Assembly: GCA_031274075.1 (NCBI GenBank)
Contig: JAISQQ010000254.1
Location: 1 to 5,891 of the forward strand
Length of the DNA stretch: 5,891 bases
Direction: 5' to 3'
Origin: Accumulibacter sp.
Lineage (GTDB): Bacteria > Pseudomonadota > Gammaproteobacteria > Burkholderiales > Rhodocyclaceae
Positions 1-5,891 of this stretch are shown in pieces; within the stretch, counting starts at the first letter, position 1, and each line of letters opens with the position of its first letter. The notes beneath the pieces were generated by a model. It worked only from the letters and a program-made list of their open reading frames with translations, ran no database searches and was not told the DNA's origin. Made by a program: the position numbers and the translations under genes.

Positions 1-279
1 TGTGATTCAACACATAAAAGCAAGCGCCAGAGGCTTTAGAAATTTTGAAAACTACAGAATCGCAATACTTTTTTACTGCGGGGGACTTGACCTGCTTCCA
101 CACAATAGTCGGTAGAGCCAATTTTTTTAAAACAGCTTCTCACCGGAAACACCATTTTTCATGGCGGCTTCGGTGACCGCAATGTCGGCGAAACGCCCGT
201 TGGCTCAAGGAACCACGGACAGTGCCGAGCCAAGCTTGCCTAATCGCTGACCGAGGATAATTTCGTCCCCTGTCTTCTG
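1..279. other. Unassigned 3' flank of rlmD, AT-rich at its left end
   Basis: No gene can be supported here. About the first 130 bases are visibly richer in A+T than the rest of the window, including a run of seven T at 122-128, which suggests DNA of different origin. On the minus strand a short open stretch ends with TAA at 129-127 and reads ADIAVTEAAMKNGVSGEKLF at its end, but an in-frame TGA interrupts it a few codons upstream of that, so at best it is a gene remnant. The stretch beginning TGACCTGC at 88 loosely resembles the terminal repeats of some IS3-family insertion sequences. No partner repeat or transposase is visible in the window. Confidence 0.4.
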
Positions 280-283
280 TCAT
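270..283. repeat. Heptamer repeat array at the end of rlmD (2 units)
   Basis: Two adjacent 7-bp units, CTGTCTT (270-276) and CTGTCAT (277-283), match the CTGTCNN family seen at two other places in the window. A degenerate unit, TCGTCCC, precedes them at 263-269. On the sense strand of rlmD the unit ATGACAG contains the rlmD stop codon TGA, so the gene ends inside the repeat. Confidence 0.6.
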
Positions 284-1578
284 CCAAGCTCGAACAGCGC
301 GATCGATTCGACGTGCGAGGTGTTGGGGAACATGTTGACTACCCCCGCGCCGCGCAGTCGATAGCCTTTCTGATGCACCAGGATCGCCGCGTCGCGGGCC
401 AGCGTCGCTGGGTTGCAGGAGACGTAAACGATCCGGCGTGGGGCGTCGCCGGCGATGGCCTTGACCAGTTCGACCGCTCCTTCGCGTGGCGGGTCGATCA
501 GCATCTTGTCGAAGCGGCCGAGCGCGGCGAGCGATTCGGGCGTCGCCGTGAAGAGGTTGGCGACCAGGTATGCGGCCTGCCCGGACAGGCCGTTGGCGGC
601 GGCGTTTTCGCCGGCCCGGCGCACGAGTTCGGGGCTGCCTTCGACGCCGACCGCGCACGCGCCGGCGCGGGCGATCGGCAGCGTGAAATTGCCGATGCCG
701 CAGAACATGTCGGCGACGCGCTCGCCGCTTCGCGCGTCGAGCAGCGCCATCGCGCGGCGCACCAGCACGCGGTTGACGGCGTGATTGACCTGGGTGAATT
801 CGGTCGGCGAGAAGCCGTGCTCGATGCCGTAGTCCGGCAGCCGGTAGGACAGCCGGCGCTCGTCCAGCGGGTAGAAACGGCGCGCCGAGGCGGGCCCCGC
901 GGCTTGCAGGTAAAAGACGACGCCGTGGCGGTCGGCGAAGGCGCGCAGCAGGCCCTCGTCGGCGGCGTCGAGCGGCTCCAGGATGCGCAGCACCAGCGCC
1001 GTCATGGTTTCGCCGACGGCCAGCTCGATCTGCGGCATCGCCGCGCGGATCGACAGCGCGGACACCAGTTCGCGCAGCGGCAGCAGCAGGCCGGACACCT
1101 GCGGCGGCAGATTCGGGCATTGCCGCATGTCGGCGACGTAGCTGCTCCGGCGCTCGTGGAAACCGATCAGCATGCCGCCTTTTTTCGGCACCATGCGCGC
1201 CGACAGGCGGGCGCGGAAGCGGTAGCCCCACGTCGCGCCGTGGATCGGCGCGTAGATCTCTCCGGCGGCCAGGCGGCCGAGATGCCACAGGTTGGCTTCC
1301 AGCAGGCGCTGCTTGGCCGCGAGCTGCGCCGACGCTTCGAGATGCTGCATGCTGCATCCGCCGCAGACGCCGAAATGCGGACAGCGCGGCTCGACCCGGC
1401 TGGCGGAAGCCTCGACGACGCGATCGACGCGGGCAATGTCGTAGCTCGGCTTCCTCCGGTAGCAGGAATACTCGACGCGCTCGCCCGGCAGGCCGCCTTC
1501 GACGAAAACCGTCTTGCCGTCGAGCCGCGTGATCCCTCGCGCCTCGTGATCGAGCGATTCAATGATTCCTACCGGCAT
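280..1578 (-). CDS. rlmD: 23S rRNA (uracil-1939-C5)-methyltransferase RlmD (RumA)
   Basis: Methylates U1939 of 23S rRNA using S-adenosylmethionine. The 432-residue product matches the E. coli enzyme (433 aa). It has an N-terminal TRAM domain (about 1-55). Four cysteines suited to bind the [4Fe-4S] cluster are visible: C66, C72, C75 and C154. The C-terminal Rossmann-type methyltransferase domain shows FTQVN (261-265), the SAM-binding loop DMFCGIGNF (290-298), DPPR (362-365), the nucleophile C388 in SCNP, and the likely base E424 in HVESI. The ATG at 1578 is chosen because [15 protein letters not shown] is a typical N-terminus and GGAAA (1588-1584) lies 5 bases upstream. The start overlaps the upstream DUF123 frame by 10 bases, so co-translation is likely. 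The stop codon falls within a 7-bp repeat. The paralogues RlmC and TrmA are less likely because they lack this combination of TRAM domain and length. Confidence 0.93.
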   Translation of the reverse strand: MPVGIIESLDHEARGITRLDGKTVFVEGGLPGERVEYSCYRRKPSYDIARVDRVVEASASRVEPRCPHFGVCGGCSMQHLEASAQLAAKQRLLEANLWHLGRLAAGEIYAPIHGATWGYRFRARLSARMVPKKGGMLIGFHERRSSYVADMRQCPNLPPQVSGLLLPLRELVSALSIRAAMPQIELAVGETMTALVLRILEPLDAADEGLLRAFADRHGVVFYLQAAGPASARRFYPLDERRLSYRLPDYGIEHGFSPTEFTQVNHAVNRVLVRRAMALLDARSGERVADMFCGIGNFTLPIARAGACAVGVEGSPELVRRAGENAAANGLSGQAAYLVANLFTATPESLAALGRFDKMLIDPPREGAVELVKAIAGDAPRRIVYVSCNPATLARDAAILVHQKGYRLRGAGVVNMFPNTSHVESIALFELG

Positions 1579-2108
1579 AGACGTTTCCGCGTCAGGGGAC
1601 AGAAGACAGTATTTTTTGCGGGCGCTTTGCGCCCGGTAACTGAACTGTCCTCTGTCCTCTGAAACCTGTCCTCCGATAAGCGCTTCAAATGGCTGCCGCA
1701 TCCGGCGCGGCAATCGCTGGCGCCGAAACCGGGTACGGGCGACTCGCCCGCGGTGCGCCGGTTGAGCTGGCATTCTTCCTCGGCGAAACGCCTGACTTCG
1801 CGGACGCGCACGCCGGGAGCGGCCAGCAGGTAGTCGATGTGCCAATGCAGCTTTTTCGCCGGCGACAGATGGCGACGGATGCGCGCCTCGAAATTGCGCC
1901 GGGCGCTGCCGGTGTAGCAGTAGAGACCGGCGGGAAACTCGAATTCGCCGAGCCGCCCGACGGCGACGCGCACCGGCGCGGCCACGTCGATCAGCAACTG
2001 GTAGCTGCGGGCGGGGCCGCCTTCAGCGCCAGTCGCCGCAATAGGGATTGCCGAGCCGTTCTTCGCCAAGGGTGGACATCGGCCCGTGGCCGGAAATGAA
2101 CGCGACAT
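1569..2108 (-). CDS. DUF123 / GIY-YIG-like small protein with repeat-extended C-terminus
   Basis: Numbered from the ATG at 2108 (179 aa), the conserved core begins near residue 36 (YQLLID). It continues with [12 protein letters not shown] (50-61), the GIY-YIG-like segment GLYCYTGSA (61-69), RIRRHL (76-81), [11 protein letters not shown] (85-95) and [10 protein letters not shown] (124-133), followed by CGSHL. This is the pattern of the DUF123 family, which is related to GIY-YIG nucleases; its role is not established. The family normally ends soon after the C-GSHL motif. Here residues from about 145 onward come from 7-bp repeats and the palindromic element, and the frame runs to a TAG inside the start of rlmD. 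The start is uncertain. The ATG at 2108 overlaps gloC by 86 bases and has no clear ribosome-binding site; a TTG at 2069 would overlap by 47. Translation is probably coupled to gloC. Confidence 0.72.
   Translation of the reverse strand: MSRSFPATGRCPPLAKNGSAIPIAATGAEGGPARSYQLLIDVAAPVRVAVGRLGEFEFPAGLYCYTGSARRNFEARIRRHLSPAKKLHWHIDYLLAAPGVRVREVRRFAEEECQLNRRTAGESPVPGFGASDCRAGCGSHLKRLSEDRFQRTEDSSVTGRKAPAKNTVFCPLTRKRLCR
1593..1661. repeat. 69-bp palindromic element between the DUF123 gene and rlmD
   Basis: The 18-bp arms 1593-1610 and 1644-1661 are inverted copies matching at 16 of 18 positions. In the middle is a perfect 7-bp stem, CGGGCGC / GCGCCCG (1619-1625 with 1629-1635), with a TTT loop. Each arm is built from the same 7-bp units found elsewhere in the window (GGGACAG, AAGACAG on the left; CTGTCCT twice on the right). 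It has the shape of a miniature non-autonomous inverted-repeat element and encodes no protein of its own. It lies inside the 3' part of the DUF123 frame, and its arm ends 4 bases from the rlmD Shine-Dalgarno-like GGAAA. Whether it is mobile cannot be judged from one copy. Confidence 0.65.
1645..1672. repeat. Heptamer repeat array at the end of the DUF123 gene (4 units)
   Basis: Four exact 7-bp registers: CTGTCCT (1645-1651), CTGTCCT (1652-1658), CTGAAAC (1659-1665), CTGTCCT (1666-1672). The first two and the CTG of the third also form the right arm of the 69-bp palindrome. An inverted set (GCGTCAG, GGGACAG, AAGACAG at 1589-1609) makes up the left arm. Confidence 0.7.
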
Positions 2109-2667
2109 CGTCGCCGAGCGGCCAGAGTTTCTGCCGGATGGAAGCGATCAGCGTATCGAAATCGCCTCTCGGGAAATCCGTGCGCCCCACCGATCCCCGG
2201 AACAGAACGTCGCCGACGACCGCGAGCCGGCGGGCATCGCTGAAAAAGACGACGTGGCCCGGCGTGTGGCCGGGACAATGCAAGACTTGCATTTCGACCT
2301 GCCCGAAGCGGACGCTGTCGCCCTGCTTCAGCCAGCGGTCGGGCGTAAAGGAACGGACGTCGGGGAAACCGAACGTCCGCGCCTGCTGCGGCATGCCGTC
2401 GATCCAGAAACGATCCTCCTCGTGCGGGCCTTCGACCGGCGCCGACAGGCGCTCGGCCAGCTCGGCCACGCCGCCGGCATGATCGATGTGCCCGTGCGTG
2501 ACCAGGATCCGTTCCACCTCGACGCCGCATTTTTTTACCGCCGCCAGGATTCGCGGAACGTCGCCGCCCGGATCGACCACGGCGGCGCGCATCGTCTCAT
2601 CGCACCACAGCAGCGTGCAGTTCTGCTCGAACGGGGTCACCGGCACGATCTGGTAATTCAGGGCCAT
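2023..2667 (-). CDS. gloC: Metallo-beta-lactamase-fold hydrolase, GloC/YcbL-type (hydroxyacylglutathione hydrolase)
   Basis: Product of 214 residues, the same size class as E. coli GloC/YcbL (215 aa), a type II glyoxalase that hydrolyses S-lactoylglutathione to lactate and glutathione in the cytoplasm. The metal-binding set is complete: THGHIDH (57-63, ligands H58, H60, D62, H63), H134 in CPGHTPGH, D153 in VGDVLF and H194 in SGHG. The [13 protein letters not shown] segment (157-169) is typical of this subgroup. The ATG at 2667 begins the canonical [17 protein letters not shown] sequence. No purine-rich ribosome-binding site precedes it; the leader is pyrimidine-rich on the sense strand. A probable promoter lies about 50 bases upstream, so it likely heads a unit with the DUF123 gene and rlmD. 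The fold and hydrolase class are certain. The exact substrate is inferred, since other thioesterases of this fold look alike. Confidence 0.85.
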   Translation of the reverse strand: MALNYQIVPVTPFEQNCTLLWCDETMRAAVVDPGGDVPRILAAVKKCGVEVERILVTHGHIDHAGGVAELAERLSAPVEGPHEEDRFWIDGMPQQARTFGFPDVRSFTPDRWLKQGDSVRFGQVEMQVLHCPGHTPGHVVFFSDARRLAVVGDVLFRGSVGRTDFPRGDFDTLIASIRQKLWPLGDDVAFISGHGPMSTLGEERLGNPYCGDWR

Positions 2668-2676
2668 GATGGAAAC

Positions 2677-2694
2677 GGAAGAATGGGAAGAATG
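2677..2694. repeat. Tandem 9-bp repeat in the gloC leader
   Basis: GGAAGAATG occurs twice in direct succession (2677-2685 and 2686-2694). On the gloC sense strand this is CATTCTTCC repeated, a pyrimidine-rich leader located 10-27 bases before the start codon, where a ribosome-binding site would be expected. Confidence 0.5.
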
Positions 2695-2714
2695 TCGAAA
2701 CGGGTCAGTCGTGG

Positions 2715-2723
2715 AGTATAGCA
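2715..2723 (-). promoter_or_regulatory. Probable extended -10 promoter for gloC
   Basis: The minus strand reads TGCTATACT from 2723 to 2715: a TATACT hexamer, one base from TATAAT, preceded by the TGn of an extended -10 element. No good -35 is found at 16-18 bases upstream, which is tolerated for extended -10 promoters. Transcription would start near 2708, giving a leader of about 40 bases before the gloC ATG. It lies just left of the repeat-rich gap. Confidence 0.45.
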
Positions 2724-2759
2724 AAGCGCGGCCCGGAACCGGAATGTGACTGGAATACT

Positions 2760-2789
2760 CCCAGGGCGCCGGTCTCCGGCCCACCTGGG
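2760..2789. repeat. Imperfect stem-loop upstream of the gloC promoter
   Basis: CCCAGG (2760-2765) pairs with CCTGGG (2784-2789), and inside it GCCGG (2768-2772) pairs with CCGGC (2776-2780) around a TCT loop. There is no following T-run on either strand, so an intrinsic terminator is unlikely. It may be a degenerate repeat related to the neighbouring inverted element. Confidence 0.4.
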
Positions 2790-2816
2790 CGTAGGCGCAA
2801 AACCGTTGGTGCACCC

Positions 2817-2960
2817 CGTAGGGCGGGAAAGCGCAGCGCCTCCCGCCGGTCGTTCTCTCCGGCGGCGCAGCCGCCTCTCTTATTCGACGGCCCTTGAATC
2901 GTGCGGCGCGTTGCGCCGTGAAATGGATCGGCGGGAGGCGCTGCGCTTTCCCGCCCTACG
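2817..2960. repeat. 144-bp REP-pair (BIME-like) element with 32-bp perfect inverted arms
   Basis: The arm at 2817-2848 (starting CGTAGGGCGGGAAAGCGCAG) is repeated exactly in inverse at 2929-2960, separated by 80 bases. Each arm is itself partly palindromic (GGCGGGA at 2822-2828 with TCCCGCC at 2841-2847). The spacer contains two more hairpins: GGCGGC/GCCGCC around GCA (2861-2875) and CGGCGC/GCGCCG around GTT (2904-2918). Paired inverted palindromes of this kind between genes match the known REP/BIME design, which RAYT transposases move in trans. No RAYT gene lies in the window. Transcribed from proB it would form a long hairpin without a T-tail. That could protect the proB mRNA 3' end or promote termination. 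Confidence 0.75.
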
Positions 2961-2963
2961 AAA

Positions 2964-2998
2964 CCGTCACCTGTCACCTGTCCTCTGATCCCTGAAAA
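2964..2998. repeat. Heptamer repeat array at the end of proB (5 units)
   Basis: Five consecutive 7-bp units: CCGTCAC, CTGTCAC, CTGTCCT, CTGATCC and CTGAAAA. On the proB sense strand they read TTTTCAG, GGATCAG, AGGACAG, GTGACAG, GTGACGG. They encode the last eight residues of ProB (RDQRTGDR) and its TGA stop, and run up to 3 bases from the inverted-repeat element. Confidence 0.7.
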
Positions 2999-4115
2999 CC
3001 ACCAGATTATCCCGGTGAATCATTTCCGGTTCGTCGATGTAGCCGAGGATGCTTTCGATGTCCGCGCTGGCGTGGCGCGCGATGCGCCGGGCGTCGCTGC
3101 TGCCGTAGTTGATCAGGCCGCGCGCCACTTCCGTTCCGGCGGGCGAGACGCAGGCGACCGCCGCGCCGCGCTCGAATTCGCCCTGCGCCTCGATCACGCC
3201 GATCGGCAGCAGGCTCTTGCCGTCCCCGAGCGCCTTGACCGCGCCGGCGTCGAGCAGCAGGCGGCCGTTGAGCTGGAGATGGTCGGCCAGCCACTGCTTG
3301 CGCGCCGAAAGCCGCGGCAGCCCGGATACCAGCAGCGTGCCGATCGCTTCGCCGCGCGCCAGGCGCGGCATCACGTCCGGCTCGCGCCCGCTGGCGATGA
3401 CCGTGTGCGCGCCGCCGCCGGCCGCGCGCCGGGCGGCGATCACCTTGGTGATCATGCCGCCCTTGCCGTACTGCGTGCCCGCCCCGCCGGCCATCGCTTC
3501 CAGCGCCGGATCGCCCGCGCGCGCCTCGGCGATCAGCGTCGCCCGCGCGTCCTTGCGCGGATCGGCCGTGTACAGCCCCTGCTGGTCGGTCAGGATGACC
3601 AGGCCGTCGGCATCGACCAGATTGGCCACCAGCGCGCCGAGCGTATCGTTGTCGCCGAACTTGATCTCGTCGGTGACCACCGTGTCGTTCTCGTTGATGA
3701 CCGGCACGACACCCAGCGCCAGCAGCGTGGTCAAGGTCGAGCGCGCGTTGAGATAGCGCTTGCGGTCGGCCAGGTCGTCGTGGGTGAGCAGCACCTGCGC
3801 GGTGTGCAATCCGTGCGCCGAGAACGCGCTTTCATAGACCTGCACCAGCTCCATCTGCCCGACGGCGGCGCAGGCCTGCAATTCATGCACCGCGCTCGGA
3901 CGCCGCTCCCGGCCCAGGCGGCGCATGCCGCAGGCGATCGCTCCGGAGGAGACCAGCACGACTTCCCGTCCGAGCGCGCGCAATTCGGCGATCTGCCGCG
4001 CCCATTCGCGGATCGCCGCCTCGTCGAGCCCTTCGCCGTTGTTGGTGACCAGCGCCGAACCCACCTTGATGACCAGCCGTTTCGCCTCGGCGATGCGCGT
4101 CGTGTTCATGCCCAT
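2967..4115 (-). CDS. proB: Glutamate 5-kinase ProB (gamma-glutamyl kinase)
   Basis: Phosphorylates L-glutamate with ATP in the first committed step of proline synthesis, in the cytoplasm; the family is usually inhibited by proline. The 382-residue product has the amino-acid-kinase domain (about 11-262) with KVGSALVT (17-24), SSGAIACG (56-63), the glutamate-binding NENDTV (141-146), [14 protein letters not shown] (153-166), [13 protein letters not shown] (175-187) and GKGGMITK (217-224). A C-terminal PUA domain follows (about 277-360). E. coli ProB has 367 residues; part of the excess is an eight-residue tail (RDQRTGDR) written by 7-bp repeats after the usual HRDNLVV end. Two starts are possible: ATG at 4115 (MGMNTTR) and ATG at 4109 (MNTTR). 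The first is used because it lies 7 bases after the obgE stop, although its ribosome-binding site is weak. It is likely co-transcribed and translationally coupled with obgE. Confidence 0.95.
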   Translation of the reverse strand: MGMNTTRIAEAKRLVIKVGSALVTNNGEGLDEAAIREWARQIAELRALGREVVLVSSGAIACGMRRLGRERRPSAVHELQACAAVGQMELVQVYESAFSAHGLHTAQVLLTHDDLADRKRYLNARSTLTTLLALGVVPVINENDTVVTDEIKFGDNDTLGALVANLVDADGLVILTDQQGLYTADPRKDARATLIAEARAGDPALEAMAGGAGTQYGKGGMITKVIAARRAAGGGAHTVIASGREPDVMPRLARGEAIGTLLVSGLPRLSARKQWLADHLQLNGRLLLDAGAVKALGDGKSLLPIGVIEAQGEFERGAAVACVSPAGTEVARGLINYGSSDARRIARHASADIESILGYIDEPEMIHRDNLVVFRDQRTGDR

Positions 4116-4122
4116 TTTTCGC

Positions 4123-5875
<1,753 letters not shown>

Positions 5876-5881
5876 GTCGGA

Positions 5882-5885
5882 CTCC
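5882..5885 (-). promoter_or_regulatory. Ribosome-binding site of rplU
   Basis: GGAG on the minus strand, 6 bases before the ATG at 5875. It decides against the in-frame TTG at 5887. Confidence 0.75.
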
Positions 5886-5891
5886 AAAAAA

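Noticed and set aside
87..115. Plus-strand promoter with TTGACC at 87-92
   Set aside because: No acceptable -10 hexamer at 16-18 bases spacing and no plus-strand gene downstream.
313..1662. Long plus-strand open frame (449 codons) opposite rlmD
   Set aside because: It is antisense to a complete RlmD with all catalytic residues. It has an arginine/alanine/glutamine-rich composition typical of GC-rich shadow frames and no recognisable domain.
2817..2960. Inverted repeat considered as a rho-independent terminator for proB
   Set aside because: Strong stem but no T-run follows on either strand, and the loop is 80 bases; a REP-pair element explains it better.
2705..2988. Small open frames in the proB-gloC gap (for example 2705-2977 minus and 2746-2988 plus)
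   Set aside because: They are made mainly of inverted repeat sequence, with no ribosome-binding site and no protein-like conservation.
2964..2998. Heptamer arrays considered as a CRISPR array
   Set aside because: Units are 7 bp and directly adjacent with no spacers; no cas genes are nearby.

Overview
The window looks like chromosomal DNA from a high-GC proteobacterium. The gene order rplU-rpmA-obgE-proB and the protein sequences suggest a betaproteobacterium, perhaps Rhodocyclales-like. That placement is inferred from gene order and general resemblance, not from a search. All six recognisable protein genes lie on the minus strand, so transcription runs from the right edge to the left.

Right half (5875 down to 2967): ribosomal protein L21 (rplU), ribosomal protein L27 (rpmA), a rho-independent terminator hairpin, the ribosome-associated GTPase Obg (obgE), and glutamate 5-kinase (proB, first step of proline synthesis). 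L21, L27 and Obg all serve the large ribosomal subunit. The hairpin ends only 11 bases before the obgE start codon and probably reduces obgE-proB expression relative to the ribosomal protein genes.

Middle (2966 to 2668): a 299-base gap packed with repeats. It holds a 35-bp array of five degenerate 7-bp units that forms the end of proB. Next is a 144-bp element made of two perfect 32-bp inverted arms, resembling a pair of REP sequences. It also holds a further imperfect stem-loop and a probable extended -10 promoter for the next gene set.

Left half (2667 down to 280): three overlapping genes. These are a GloC-type metallo-beta-lactamase-fold thioesterase, a DUF123/GIY-YIG-like small protein, and the 23S rRNA m5U1939 methyltransferase RlmD. 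A 69-bp palindromic insertion-like element lies between the last two. It lengthens the DUF123 frame and sits right beside the rlmD ribosome-binding region. The leftmost 279 bases have no assignable gene, and the first ~130 are clearly richer in A+T.

The genes are ordinary housekeeping genes. The unusual content is a family of 7-bp repeats (consensus CTGTCCT on the plus strand, AGGACAG on the sense strand). They occur at the 3' ends of three separate genes (proB, the DUF123 gene, rlmD), and in two of these they supply the stop codon. I found no defence system, CRISPR array, tRNA or rRNA.
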